Assembly (NCBI GenBank): GCA_903839845.1
Contig: CAIMEA010000045.1
Coordinates: 1-61,150 of the forward strand
Direction of reading: 5' to 3'
From: an uncultured Hyphomicrobiales bacterium
GTDB lineage: Bacteria > Pseudomonadota > Alphaproteobacteria > Rhizobiales > Xanthobacteraceae
Length of the DNA stretch: 61,150 nt
The notes under the pieces are model-generated. The model saw only the letters and a list, made by a program, of their open reading frames with translations, was not told the origin of the DNA and made no database searches. Shown piece by piece: positions 24,288 through 33,288 of the stretch. The translations under genes were made by a program, and so were the position numbers. Within the stretch, counting starts at the first letter, position 1. Each line of letters begins with the position of its first letter.

Positions 24288-24405
24288 CCTCTCCCCTGCG
24301 GGGAGAGGGTTGGGGTGAGGGGGTCTAGAACTCTCGTTCGTCCGTAACCCCTCACCCGCCCGCCTTCGCAAACGCTCGGCGGACGACCTCTCCCAATGGG
24401 AGAAG
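24288..24405. repeat. Dispersed palindromic repeat cluster after manC
   Basis: CCTCTCCCC/GGGGAGAGG (24288-24308) is followed by GGGTGAGGGG (24313-24322) with its complement CCCCTCACCC (24348-24357), and a third partial copy CCTCTCCCA-ATGGGAGA near 24388. This CTCTCCCC motif family is one of the common intergenic repeats of alphaproteobacteria (general knowledge). The first hairpin may act as a terminator for manC. Confidence 0.7.
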
Positions 24406-24438
24406 TGAAGGAAGCATCCGCCTTCGCGGGAATGACAG

Positions 24439-25587
24439 CTACTGTTTCAGCGCCCGGCGCACGCTGTCGATGATGCGGCCTTGCATCGGCTCATCCAGAT
24501 AAGGATGCATCGGCAGGCTGATGACTTCCGCCGCCAGCTTCTCGCTGTTGGCGACGCCGCCTTTGCCGACCGGGAATTGCTTGTACGCCTGCTGCTTGTG
24601 CAGCGGGATCGGATAATAGATCGCGGTCGGCACGCCGTCGGCCTTCAGCGCCGCGGCGAAAGCGTCGCGTGTGCCGGCTTTCAGCCGGATGGTGTATTGC
24701 GCCCACACCGAGGTCGAACCGGACGGCACCGTCGGCACCACGGTGACATCGCCAAGCGCCTCGGCATAGCGGCGCGCGACGCGGTTGCGCGCCTCGATCT
24801 CGTCCGGGAAAATCTTGAGTTTCTCGATCAGCACCGCCGCCTGAATCGTGTCGAGGCGCGAGGCCAGACCGATGCGGACATTATCGTAGCGGTCGCTGCC
24901 CGAGCCGTGCACGCGAATGCTGCGCATCAGATCGGCGATCTCGGCGTCGTCGGTCATCACCGCGCCGCCATCGCCGTAGCAGCCCAAGGGCTTCGCCGGA
25001 AAGAAGCTGGTCGAGGTGACGTGGCCGAAGGTGCCGATGCGGCGGTTGTTGTAGATGGCGCCGAAGCCCTGCGCGGCGTCGTCGATGATCTTGAGGCCAT
25101 GCGCGGCTGCGGCGGCGGCGATCGCGCCGTGATCGGCGGCAAGCCCGAACAGATCGACCGGGATGACCGCCTTCGGCGTCAGGCCGGCGGCCTTGGCGGC
25201 CTCGACCGCGCCGGCGATACCGCGCGCATCGATGTTGAACGTGGCCGGATCGACATCGACGAACACCGGCGTGGCGCCGACCAGCACCGCGACTTCGGCG
25301 GTGGCGCAAAACGTAAAGGATGGACAGATCACCGCGTCGCCGGGGCCGATGCCGAAGGCGCGCAGCGGTAGCACCAGCGCATCGGTGCCGCTGGCGCAGG
25401 TGACGACATGCTTGGCGCCGCAGAAGGCGGCCAGCTCCGCCTCGAAAGCGCGCACTTCCGGGCCCATGACGAACTGGCAATGGTCGAGAACCTTCGCCAC
25501 CGCGACATCGACCGCCGGCTTGAGGCGGCGACGCTGCGCCGCCAGATCGATGAAGGGTATCGGCGGCAATTCGGGACGAACATTCAT
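24439..25587 (-). CDS. DegT/DnrJ/EryC1 sugar aminotransferase, WbpE-like
   Basis: A 382-residue PLP enzyme. The ATG at 25587 starts at MNVRPELPPIPFIDL, close to the family start. ASGTDALVLPLRAFGIGPGD (about 70-89) binds PLP phosphate, DDAAQGFGAIYNNRRIG contains the PLP Asp, and SFFPAKPLGCYGDGGAV holds the Schiff-base Lys (about 199). The P-A-K-P-L-G-C-Y-G-D form is typical of the WbpE/WlbC group, which transaminate UDP-2-acetamido-3-oxo-glucuronate. It lies 30 bases after a WbpB-like dehydrogenase gene, the partner in that pathway. A role in another amino sugar cannot be excluded. Confidence 0.85.
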   Translation of the reverse strand: MNVRPELPPIPFIDLAAQRRRLKPAVDVAVAKVLDHCQFVMGPEVRAFEAELAAFCGAKHVVTCASGTDALVLPLRAFGIGPGDAVICPSFTFCATAEVAVLVGATPVFVDVDPATFNIDARGIAGAVEAAKAAGLTPKAVIPVDLFGLAADHGAIAAAAAAHGLKIIDDAAQGFGAIYNNRRIGTFGHVTSTSFFPAKPLGCYGDGGAVMTDDAEIADLMRSIRVHGSGSDRYDNVRIGLASRLDTIQAAVLIEKLKIFPDEIEARNRVARRYAEALGDVTVVPTVPSGSTSVWAQYTIRLKAGTRDAFAAALKADGVPTAIYYPIPLHKQQAYKQFPVGKGGVANSEKLAAEVISLPMHPYLDEPMQGRIIDSVRRALKQ

Positions 25588-25617
25588 GGCAAAAATCCGG
25601 GTTTCACAATCACACAA

Positions 25618-26619
25618 TCAGCCGGCGACGACGCGCGGGGCTTTGTGCTTGGACGGCGCAATCGCCGCCGGGCGGTCGGTCAGACATTGGATGGCGATGC
25701 GCAGGCTGGTGACGCCCTGCTCGCCGGTGACCGCGGGCGCTCCGCCCGAACGCACCGCGCTCAGGAATGCGAGCAACTCGGAGCGCAACGGCTCGGCATG
25801 ACCGACCGAAAGGTGCCGCATCGAATAGCTGCCGTCCGGCTGGAAGCCGAAGCATTCGGTGACCTGGCGGGTCAAAAGATCGCCCATCACATATTTGCCG
25901 CGCGTCGCCACGGTGACGTTGCGCGCCTTGAACGGCGTCAGCCAGTTGGTGTTGATATGCGCCAGAACGCCGGACGCGGTACGAAACTGCAACAGCGCGA
26001 TGTCCTCGCGTTCGGCAATGGCGCTGGACAATTGCGGCTGCACCTCGACGATGTCGCTGTCGGTGAAATAGCGGATCAGATCGATGTCGTGCACGGCGAG
26101 ATCGATGACGACGCCGACATTCGACATGCGCGGCGGAAACGGACCGACGCGGGTGATGGCGATCGAAAGGATATCTTCGTTGCGGATCGCTTCCTTGACG
26201 GCCTCGACCGCCGGATTGAAACGCTCGACGTGGCCGACCATCAAGGTGACGCCGGCGGCGCGGGCGGCATCGATGATCTCCTCGCCCTCTTCGACCGTGG
26301 AGGCGATCGGCTTTTCCACCAGCACATGCACACCGCGGGCGATCGCCGCCAGCGCGACATCGCGGTGCAAATGAGTCGGCGCGGCGATGGTGATGGCATC
26401 GACGCCGAGATCGAGCAGTTCCTCGACGGTGCCGACGGCGGCGCAATCGAGCGCGCGCGCGACGAAATCGGTCTGCTTTTGATCCGGATCGGCGACGCCG
26501 ACCAGCTCGGTACCGGGCAGTCCGGCAAAGACGCGGGCGTGGTTGGAGCCCATGACGCCGACGCCGACTACGCCGACACGCAGCACGCGCTCAGGTGAAA
26601 AATTCGCAGCCTGTGTCAT
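25618..26619 (-). CDS. Gfo/Idh/MocA oxidoreductase, WbpB-like
   Basis: A 333-residue NAD-dependent sugar oxidoreductase. The Rossmann motif VGVVGVGVMGSNHARVF is at about 15-31, VLVEKPIAS near 100 holds the catalytic Lys of the EKP motif, and GHVERFNPAV plus VGVVIDLAVHDIDLIRYF form the substrate domain (H-D-I-D-L). WbpB/WlbA members oxidise UDP-N-acetylglucosaminuronate at C3 before WbpE transaminates it. Its place directly before the WbpE-like gene and downstream of a nucleotide-sugar 6-dehydrogenase supports this function by context. There is a 166-base gap between it and the transaldolase gene upstream. Confidence 0.85.
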   Translation of the reverse strand: MTQAANFSPERVLRVGVVGVGVMGSNHARVFAGLPGTELVGVADPDQKQTDFVARALDCAAVGTVEELLDLGVDAITIAAPTHLHRDVALAAIARGVHVLVEKPIASTVEEGEEIIDAARAAGVTLMVGHVERFNPAVEAVKEAIRNEDILSIAITRVGPFPPRMSNVGVVIDLAVHDIDLIRYFTDSDIVEVQPQLSSAIAEREDIALLQFRTASGVLAHINTNWLTPFKARNVTVATRGKYVMGDLLTRQVTECFGFQPDGSYSMRHLSVGHAEPLRSELLAFLSAVRSGGAPAVTGEQGVTSLRIAIQCLTDRPAAIAPSKHKAPRVVAG

Positions 26620-26785
26620 TCGCGGAAATTACCCCATTTGCCCGGGCGAACCCGCCGCAAGCCCCGCCGTCACCTAGCATGCGTATCGGCGGCTGGCGAC
26701 CGCGCCCGGCAAACGCGGTGAACACGTTTTGATTCCAAGCGTTACAGTTAACGGCCGGGCTCGATCGCGGTATTTTACCGCGATT

Positions 26786-27538
26786 TTACTCGGCCGCGCG
26801 CGTCGCCGGCACCTTGAGCTTGAGGCCGACCGACAGCGCGTCCTCGCGGAACGACTGCACCGCGCCGAGCGAGAGTTCAGCGCCGGTCTTGGTGCCGAGC
26901 GCCGGCAGTTTCTTCAGCACGTCGGCCGGCGCGGTGATGATATGGCACCCCATCTGGTCGGCTTCGACGACGTTGAACACTTCGCGGGTCGAGGCCCAGA
27001 TGATCTCAATGGTTTTGGTCTTGCGGGCGCGGGCGATGGCGTCCTGCATGATCGGCCGGTAGTCGATGCCGAAATCAGCGAGACGGCCGGCGAAGACCGA
27101 GACGATTGCCGGAGCGCCGCCGTCAAGCGCTTCCATCGATTTGGCGACCTGCTCGGAGGTGAAGATGGCGGTGAAATTGACCTTGATGCCATCGCGCGAC
27201 AGCGACCGCACGGCGTCGTACAGCGGCTCGCCGCGCGTCGTCGTCACCGGCAGCTTGACGTAGACGTTCCGGCCCCAGGAATTGATGACGCGCGCCTGCG
27301 CCACCATTTCCGCGATGTCGTCGGAAAACACCTCGAACGACAGATGATGCTCCGGCACGGCGGCGACCAGATCGCGGCCATACGATTCGTAATCGCTGAC
27401 GCCGGCCTTTTTCAACAGCGACGGATTGGTGGTGAAACCGGCGATCCACGGCTGTTTGGCCATCTCGACGATCTGCGCCTTGTCGGCGCCGTCGGTGAAC
27501 AGTTTGACCTTGAGCGATTTGAGCGTGGCGGCGGTCAT
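26786..27538 (-). CDS. Transaldolase family protein (TalC/FSA-like)
   Basis: A 250-residue single-domain TIM barrel, as in the short TalC/fructose-6-phosphate aldolase subfamily. LFTDGADKAQIVEM and AGFTTNPSLLKKAGVSDYE are the opening signatures, and NVYVKLPVTTTRGEPL carries the Schiff-base Lys (about 95). NFTAIFTSEQV and SVFAGRLADFGIDY follow, the latter matching the family's S-x-F-x-G-R-x-D/D phosphate loop. It cleaves or makes sugar phosphates through dihydroxyacetone transfer. It sits 15 bases after the UDP-uronate epimerase gene. Its role in a polysaccharide operon is unclear; it could shape the sedoheptulose-7-phosphate pool for heptose. Confidence 0.85.
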   Translation of the reverse strand: MTAATLKSLKVKLFTDGADKAQIVEMAKQPWIAGFTTNPSLLKKAGVSDYESYGRDLVAAVPEHHLSFEVFSDDIAEMVAQARVINSWGRNVYVKLPVTTTRGEPLYDAVRSLSRDGIKVNFTAIFTSEQVAKSMEALDGGAPAIVSVFAGRLADFGIDYRPIMQDAIARARKTKTIEIIWASTREVFNVVEADQMGCHIITAPADVLKKLPALGTKTGAELSLGAVQSFREDALSVGLKLKVPATRAAE

Positions 27539-27553
27539 GAGCGTAGAACCTTT

Positions 27554-28573
27554 CTACAGGCGATGATAGGCGCGGTACCATTCTATAAACTTGGCGATGC
27601 CGTCGGCAATCGGCGTCGACGGCCGGAAATCGGCGTCGCGCATCAGGTCGTCCACATCGGCATAAGTCGCCGGCACGTCGCCGGGTTGCATCGGCGCCAA
27701 TTCGCGAACGGCCTTTTTGCCGATCGACTTTTCCAGCAGGTCGACCACATCGAGCAGTTCAACCGGATTGTTGTTTCCAACATTGTAGACGCGCCACGGG
27801 GCGCTGCTCGATGACGGGTCCGGGCTGCTAGGGTCATAGCCGGGATTGCCGGCGGGCGGCCGCTCGACCAGCCGCTCGATCGATTCGACGACGTCGTCGA
27901 CATACGTGAAATCGCGCTGCATCTTGCCGTAATTGTACAGCCTGATCGGTTCACCCGCGGCGATGGCTTTGGCGAATACCCACATCGCCATGTCCGGCCG
28001 GCCCCACGGGCCGTAGACGGTGAAGAAGCGCAAACCCGTCGTCGGCAAGTTGAACAAATGCGCATAGGAATGCGCCATCGCCTCGTTGGCCTTCTTGGTC
28101 GCACCATAAAGGCTCAGCGGGTGATCGACATTGTCGTGCGTCGAAAACGGCATCCGCGTGTTGCTGCCATAGATCGACGACGACGAGGCATAGAGAAGGT
28201 GCCGGCAGCCATTGTGGCGGCAGCCTTCGAGAATGTTGGTGAAGCCCACGAGATTTGAATCGATATAGGCGTGCGGATCGATCAGCGAATAACGCACGCC
28301 CGCCTGCGCGGCGAGATGCACGACATGGGGAAATTTGTGCTCGGCAAAAAGCGCGGCCATGCCGGCGCGGTCGGCGAGATCGAGCTTAATGAAGCGAAAG
28401 CCCGGAAATTTGGCCAGTTCGGCCAGCCGCGCGTCTTTCAGTTTCGGATCATAATAGGCGTTGAGGTTGTCGATGCCGACGACCGCGCGGCCGCCTTCCA
28501 GCAAGCGCCGGCTGATGTGATAGCCGATGAAACCGGCGGCGCCGGTGACAAGAATGGGCTCTACAGCCGCCAC
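27554..28573 (-). CDS. UDP-glucuronate 4-epimerase
   Basis: A 339-residue short-chain dehydrogenase. VTGAAGFIGYHISRRLLEGG (about 9-28) binds NAD, NLNAYYDPKLKDARL after it is diagnostic for UDP-glucuronate epimerases of the LspL/GAE type, and SSSSIYGSNTRMPF with YGATKKANEAMAHSYAHLF supplies the Ser-Tyr-Lys triad. RFFTVYGPWGRPDMA is the conserved uronate-specific block. It makes UDP-galacturonate, a common core or O-antigen sugar in rhizobia. A Pro/Ser-rich insert (GYDPSSPDPSSSSAPWR) sits near residue 250. It overlaps the end of the dehydrogenase gene by 13 bases. Confidence 0.9.
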   Translation of the reverse strand: MAAVEPILVTGAAGFIGYHISRRLLEGGRAVVGIDNLNAYYDPKLKDARLAELAKFPGFRFIKLDLADRAGMAALFAEHKFPHVVHLAAQAGVRYSLIDPHAYIDSNLVGFTNILEGCRHNGCRHLLYASSSSIYGSNTRMPFSTHDNVDHPLSLYGATKKANEAMAHSYAHLFNLPTTGLRFFTVYGPWGRPDMAMWVFAKAIAAGEPIRLYNYGKMQRDFTYVDDVVESIERLVERPPAGNPGYDPSSPDPSSSSAPWRVYNVGNNNPVELLDVVDLLEKSIGKKAVRELAPMQPGDVPATYADVDDLMRDADFRPSTPIADGIAKFIEWYRAYHRL

Positions 28574-29844
28574 AGATCGATCTCCTTCGGCTTTTGCGCG
28601 CGATCGAGCTTCGACTTCACATCGAGCACGATGCCCTGCCCGTTCTTGAGCAGTTTCGCAATCATCGGCCAGCCGCCGGAGACGTATTCCCGGTGCGCGA
28701 CCGCGAGGATGACCGCATCGGCCGGCTGTAATCGATCGAACGGCGTCAGCGTCATCTGGTATTCGTGCGCCGCTTCGTCCGGCAGCGCGATCGGATCATG
28801 CACCTGCACCGCGATGCCGACCTTGCGCAGGGCCAGCACGATGCCGACCACTTTGGTATTGCGAATGTCGGGCACGTTTTCCTTGAACGTCATGCCCAGA
28901 ATAGTGACGGTCGGGTTGGCGTTGCCACGCTGCAGCAGCATGCGCATGCATTCGTTCGCCACGCGCTCGGCCATGGCATCGTTGATACGGCGGCCGGCCA
29001 GAATGATTTCCGGATGATAGCCGGCTTTCTCGGCGCGGTAGGTGAGATAATAAGGATCCACGCCGATGCAGTGGCCGCCGACCAGACCCGGCTCGTATTT
29101 CAGGAAATTCCACTTGGTGCCGGCGGCGGCCAGGACGTCGCCGGTGTCGATGCCCAGTTGCGCGAACACCGCCGACAATTCGTTCATGAAGGCGATGTTG
29201 AGATCGCGCTGCGTGTTCTCGATCACCTTGGCGGCTTCGGCGACCTTGATCGACGGCGCGCGGTGAATGCCGGCGGTGACCACCGAGCCGTAAACCTCAG
29301 CGACAATGTCGAGCGTTCTCGCGTCCTGCGCCGACACCACTTTCATGATGGTCTCGAAGCGATGCTGCTTGTCGCCGGGATTGATGCGCTCGGGCGAGTA
29401 ACCGACGGTGAAGTCGCTGCCCGCCTTGAGGCCCGAGACCGCTTCCAGCACCGGCACGCAATCTTCCTCGCAGGCGCCGGGATATACGGTCGATTCATAG
29501 ACGACGATATCGCCGCGCTTGAGCACGCCGCCGACGGTTTTCGACGCGCCCAGCATCGCGCCAAGATCGGGACGGCGCGCCGCGTCGATCGGCGTCGGCA
29601 CCGTGACGATGTAGAAATCGTTTGACGCCAACGCGGCCGGGTCGGCGGTATAGAGCAAATTCGGCCGCGACAGTTCCTCGGCCTCGACTTCGCGGGTCCG
29701 GTCGTGGCCGGACTTCAGCTCGGCAATGCGCGCGGCATTGATGTCAAAGCCGGTGACCGCAACGCCGGTGCGCGCGAAGGCGACCGCCACCGGCAGCCCG
29801 ACATAACCCAGTCCGATGACCGCGATTTTGCGATTGTGCGCCAC
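28561..29844 (-). CDS. Nucleotide-sugar 6-dehydrogenase (WbpA/TviB-like)
   Basis: A 427-residue UDP-sugar dehydrogenase. IGLGYVGLPVAVAFARTG is the NAD site, TVPTPIDAARRPDL the second N-terminal block, and YSPERINPGDKQHRF with KVIENTQRDLNIAFMNEL form the central domain. PGLVGGHCIGVDPYYLTYRA (about 256-275) holds the catalytic Cys. The PERINPGD form and lack of a UDP-glucose-type EFLREG block favour the UDP-HexNAc group (TviB, WbpA) that makes UDP-HexNAcA. It is the likely first enzyme for the WbpB/WbpE-like pair downstream, and part of the same operon. Confidence 0.88.
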   Translation of the reverse strand: MAHNRKIAVIGLGYVGLPVAVAFARTGVAVTGFDINAARIAELKSGHDRTREVEAEELSRPNLLYTADPAALASNDFYIVTVPTPIDAARRPDLGAMLGASKTVGGVLKRGDIVVYESTVYPGACEEDCVPVLEAVSGLKAGSDFTVGYSPERINPGDKQHRFETIMKVVSAQDARTLDIVAEVYGSVVTAGIHRAPSIKVAEAAKVIENTQRDLNIAFMNELSAVFAQLGIDTGDVLAAAGTKWNFLKYEPGLVGGHCIGVDPYYLTYRAEKAGYHPEIILAGRRINDAMAERVANECMRMLLQRGNANPTVTILGMTFKENVPDIRNTKVVGIVLALRKVGIAVQVHDPIALPDEAAHEYQMTLTPFDRLQPADAVILAVAHREYVSGGWPMIAKLLKNGQGIVLDVKSKLDRAQKPKEIDLWRL

Positions 29845-29886
29845 TTTAACCCCTACCCACTTGTTCGCTGGACGCGTCTTTAGCCG

Positions 29887-31050
29887 TCAAAGTGCCGCGG
29901 CGGCAAGCGTACGGCCCAGAAGCCGGTCGTAAAGCTCGACCGTCTTGCCGCCGATCCGGGCGCTGGAAAACTCGGTCTCGACGAGATGCCGCCCGGCCGC
30001 GCCATAAAGCCGCCGCAGCGCAGGGTCGCGCGTCAGTTGCTCGATCGCCGCCGCCAGCGCCTGGGGGTCGTCCGGCGGCACCAGCAGGCCGTTTACGCCG
30101 TTGCGCGCGATTTCACGGCAGCCCGGAACATCGCTGGCGACAATCGGCCGGGCGCAGGCGGCGGCTTCCAGGAGGCTCTTGGGCAGGCCCTCGCGCCGCG
30201 ACAAAAGGACGGCGATATGCGCCCGGGCCCAGACCCAACGGACGTCGTTGACATGGCCGAGCAGGGTCACATTCGGCTTGCGCGCCCAGGACTGAATTTC
30301 GGCGTCGGGAATGGACGCTGGATTGGCAGGATCGGCCAGTCCCGCGATCAGCAGCCGCACCGGCAGGCCGCGCGCGTTCAAAAGGTCGTGCGCCGCGATC
30401 ACGGTGCGCAGGCCCTTGTCTTCGAGCAGGCGGCCGACATAGGCAATGGTCACATCGCCCTCCGGTTCGGGCAACGGCGTGAGGACATCGACATCGACGC
30501 CGGACCCCGGGATAAGAAACACGCGGTCGGCATCGACGCCGACGGCGGTGATGGCGTCGCGGTCGTCGCCGTTTTGCACCAGCGCCGAGGCGCGGCGGCC
30601 GTTCAATATCCAGCGCAACAGCGCCTTGAGCACCGGCCGCACCAAACGTGATTTGAGCGACTGCGAGGTGAAAGTCGAGCCGAGGCCGGCAAAGGCATTG
30701 AGCTGCGCAATCGCCAGACCGCGCGCGGCGAGCGAGCCGATCACCGACGGTTGCAAAGCGACATGATGCACCAGGTCGGGCGCGAGCCGCCGATACAAAG
30801 TGCGCACCTCGCGGATGATCGCGATCAGGTCGAACGGATTGAGGCTGCCGCGCCGCCACTTGAGTGGATGCAGTTGAAAGCCGAGCGCTTCGATGCGCTC
30901 AGCCCCGTCGACGACATGGGTGGCGACATGAACCTCGTAACCGGCGCGCTGCGCGGCCAGCGCCATCGGAATGCGATGCGACAGGAAGTACCAGTCCTCC
31001 GTCACCAGATAGAGCAGCACGGGCGCGGCGGCCGGCCTTGGCAATGTCAC
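29887..31050 (-). CDS. Glycosyltransferase family 4
   Basis: A 387-residue GT-B enzyme of the retaining GT4 family. The N-domain opens with LLYLVTEDWYFLSHRIPMAL, as in Pseudomonas/rhizobial PelF-unrelated O-antigen transferases. The C-domain has VAYVGRLLEDKGLRTVI-like IAYVGRLLEDKG near 210 and SRREGLPKSLLEAAACARPI near 285 with the E-x7-E nucleotide-sugar motif. It probably adds a sugar to an O-antigen or core acceptor at the inner membrane. It is the first gene of the minus-strand operon that runs on to the sugar dehydrogenase, epimerase, transaldolase, WbpB- and WbpE-like genes. Donor and acceptor are unknown. Confidence 0.88.
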   Translation of the reverse strand: MTLPRPAAAPVLLYLVTEDWYFLSHRIPMALAAQRAGYEVHVATHVVDGAERIEALGFQLHPLKWRRGSLNPFDLIAIIREVRTLYRRLAPDLVHHVALQPSVIGSLAARGLAIAQLNAFAGLGSTFTSQSLKSRLVRPVLKALLRWILNGRRASALVQNGDDRDAITAVGVDADRVFLIPGSGVDVDVLTPLPEPEGDVTIAYVGRLLEDKGLRTVIAAHDLLNARGLPVRLLIAGLADPANPASIPDAEIQSWARKPNVTLLGHVNDVRWVWARAHIAVLLSRREGLPKSLLEAAACARPIVASDVPGCREIARNGVNGLLVPPDDPQALAAAIEQLTRDPALRRLYGAAGRHLVETEFSSARIGGKTVELYDRLLGRTLAAAAL

Positions 31051-31205
31051 CGGTCAGGTTCTCCTCGGCAGGATGCGGCGTCAGAACCGTCCCCATACCC
31101 TAATTGGATGAATATTGCCGCAAATTGAAAAGTTTTTGCAGACAAAAATGGGCTAGAAGGTTCGCCGGCAGACAAACTGCGCACAGAATCGACGTCGAGA
31201 CGTGA

Positions 31206-32246
31206 ATGACCGGCAGCGCCCTTAATCTTGATTTGGCCTATGACGTCCTGGCTTTCGCCTTGCTTGCGATCATCGCCGGCGGCATTTGCGCCGGGCTCAT
31301 TATGCTTCTGCGGCCGCTGCTGCTGCGCCATGTGATGGCCAAGCCGAATCGGCGCTCGTCGCACAAGGAGCCGACGCCGCAGGGCGGCGGCATCGCCGTG
31401 ATCGCCGCCGTGGTCGTGGCGGTGGCCAGTGCTGTCGTGATTGTCCCGGACATCGATACCACGGCCGGCACGCTCGGCATCCTGATGACGGCAACGGTCG
31501 GACTGGCGCTGGTCGGCGTCAGCGACGACGTCCGGCCGCTCGGCGCGACGCCGCGGCTGATCCTGCAAGGCATCGCGGTCGCTGTGGTGATCGCGATCCT
31601 GCCGGAAAATTTGCGCGTGCTGCCATTCGCGCCGTGGTGGGCCGAGCGCATCTTGATGCTGATCGCCGGCGTATGGCTGGTGAACCTGACCAATTTCATG
31701 GACGGCATCGACCTGATGACGGTCGGCGAAGTCGTGCCGGTAATGATCGGTCTGACAATCGCGGCGGCGCTCGGCGCCCTGCCGGGTGAAGGCTCACTGG
31801 TCGCTGTCGCGCTCGGCGGCGCGCTGCTCGGCTTTGCGCCGTTCAACAAACCGGTGGCGAGGATCTTTCTCGGCGATGTCGGCAGTCTGCCGATCGGGCT
31901 CTTGATGTTCTGGCTGCTGCTGTTGCTGGCCGGCGCCGGTCATCTCGCCGCCGCGCTGCTCTTGCCGTTATATTATGTGGCCGACGCCACGGTGACGCTG
32001 ATCCGCCGTTTCCGCGCCGGCGAACAGATCACGCAGGCGCACCGCAGCCATTTCTATCAGCGCGCGCTCGACCGCGGCCTTTCGGTGCGCATGATCATCG
32101 CGCGCGTCGTCTTCATGAACGTCGCGCTGATCGTGCTGGCGACCACCACCATTCTGTATCCGTCGCACTGGATCGACGCGCTGGCGCTGGCCGCCGGATG
32201 TTTGCTGGTCGGCTGGCGGCTTTACCGCTTCGAACGCAGCAGCTGA
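31206..32246 (+). CDS. WecA/MraY-family undecaprenyl-phosphate sugar-phosphate transferase
   Basis: A 346-residue integral membrane enzyme with about 10 helices. The cytosolic motifs are all present: PNRRSSHKEPTPQGGG (about 50-65), TNFMDGIDLM (about 161-170, the Mg site), FLGDVGSLPIG (about 222-232, with catalytic Asp) and QAHRSHFYQRA (about 278-288, the H-x-H-like loop). The enzyme starts O-antigen repeat synthesis by moving a HexNAc-1-phosphate to undecaprenyl phosphate. It is divergent from the GT4 operon, with a 155-base shared spacer. Its last 25 bases overlap the 3' end of the GT9 gene on the opposite strand. Confidence 0.92.
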   Translation: MTGSALNLDLAYDVLAFALLAIIAGGICAGLIMLLRPLLLRHVMAKPNRRSSHKEPTPQGGGIAVIAAVVVAVASAVVIVPDIDTTAGTLGILMTATVGLALVGVSDDVRPLGATPRLILQGIAVAVVIAILPENLRVLPFAPWWAERILMLIAGVWLVNLTNFMDGIDLMTVGEVVPVMIGLTIAAALGALPGEGSLVAVALGGALLGFAPFNKPVARIFLGDVGSLPIGLLMFWLLLLLAGAGHLAAALLLPLYYVADATVTLIRRFRAGEQITQAHRSHFYQRALDRGLSVRMIIARVVFMNVALIVLATTTILYPSHWIDALALAAGCLLVGWRLYRFERSS

Positions 32247-33283
32247 TCGAGCGCGTCGATGACCTGCCCCGCCGTCAGTGAGTCGAGGCAGGCGCTGTAG
32301 CTCTGCAGCCTCCGTTCGCAACCTTCAAGCTGGCACGGCGTGCAGGGAAAGGCATGCTGCACCAGCGCGACATTACCGCGCCTTTGGATCTTGCCGGTCG
32401 CCGCCCACATCGGCTCGAGGCCCTCCGCCGGCCAGGGGCCCCACAGCCGCGGATCGGTCGGGCCATACAGTGCAATCGTCGGACAGCCCGAAGCGGCGGC
32501 GAGATGCGTCATCGACGTATCGGGACCGATATAGACACACGCACCGGCGAGAAGGCCGGACAATTGCGCCCAGTCGAGTTTGCCGTCGAGCCGCGTGACC
32601 GCCGCGCCATTCCACACATCGTCGAGATAGGCGCGCTCGTCGGGCGATGGGCCGCCGGTCGCGACCACCGTCATGCCGCGCGCGCCAAGGACCGCCGCGA
32701 GGTCGCGCCAGCCCGACGCGGTCCATTGCTTGTAGCGAAACATCGGCGCGGCATGGATCACCGCGTAATCGCCGGTCGGCGCGGCCTCGCTGGCGCGCGC
32801 GCGCGGCGCGACCATGCGCGGCACGCGCTCGATGCCGAGCGTGTCGGCCAGGCGCAGCATTTCCTCGACGCGGTGCATGCCGGGTTCATAAATGAGACTG
32901 CGATCGAGCAGGCGCTGCTTCAGGCGGCCGTTGAAGGTCCGGTCGACCAGCGCGACACGGCGGCGGCCGGCGACGAGGGCAAAGAATGTCGGCCGGTCGC
33001 CGCTTTGCGTCGAGATGGCGAGATCGTAACCGCGCCATAGCTGCGCCGCGAGTTTGAGGCTCTGCCTCCATGTGCGCTGCGCCGGCATGGCGACGACAGT
33101 GTTGATATCGGGATTGCCGTTCAGGATTCCGGCGGTGTCGGCGAACACCAAAGCGTCGATGGTCGCGTCGGGCCAGGCGCGGCGCAGGCTGGCGATCAGC
33201 GGCGTGGTCAACAGCACGTCGCCGAGCCGTCGCAAGGCAATGACCAGAATGCGCGGACGCGGTGGCAGATCGATGCGCGCCAT
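32222..33283 (-). CDS. Glycosyltransferase family 9 (heptosyltransferase-like)
   Basis: A 353-residue GT-B protein. ILVIALRRLGDVLLTTPLIA (about 11-30) is the GT9 acceptor-domain signature; GPDTSMTHLAAASGCPTIAL and YGPTDPRLWGPW form the donor site, with the conserved Asp and H. The tail CTPCQLEGCERR...SACLDSL carries four cysteines as in WaaQ-type heptosyltransferases. It should add a heptose or related sugar to the LPS core. It begins 5 bases after the GT2 gene, so the two form an operon. Confidence 0.9.
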   Translation of the reverse strand: MARIDLPPRPRILVIALRRLGDVLLTTPLIASLRRAWPDATIDALVFADTAGILNGNPDINTVVAMPAQRTWRQSLKLAAQLWRGYDLAISTQSGDRPTFFALVAGRRRVALVDRTFNGRLKQRLLDRSLIYEPGMHRVEEMLRLADTLGIERVPRMVAPRARASEAAPTGDYAVIHAAPMFRYKQWTASGWRDLAAVLGARGMTVVATGGPSPDERAYLDDVWNGAAVTRLDGKLDWAQLSGLLAGACVYIGPDTSMTHLAAASGCPTIALYGPTDPRLWGPWPAEGLEPMWAATGKIQRRGNVALVQHAFPCTPCQLEGCERRLQSYSACLDSLTAGQVIDALDQLLRSKR

Positions 33284-33288
33284 AAGGG

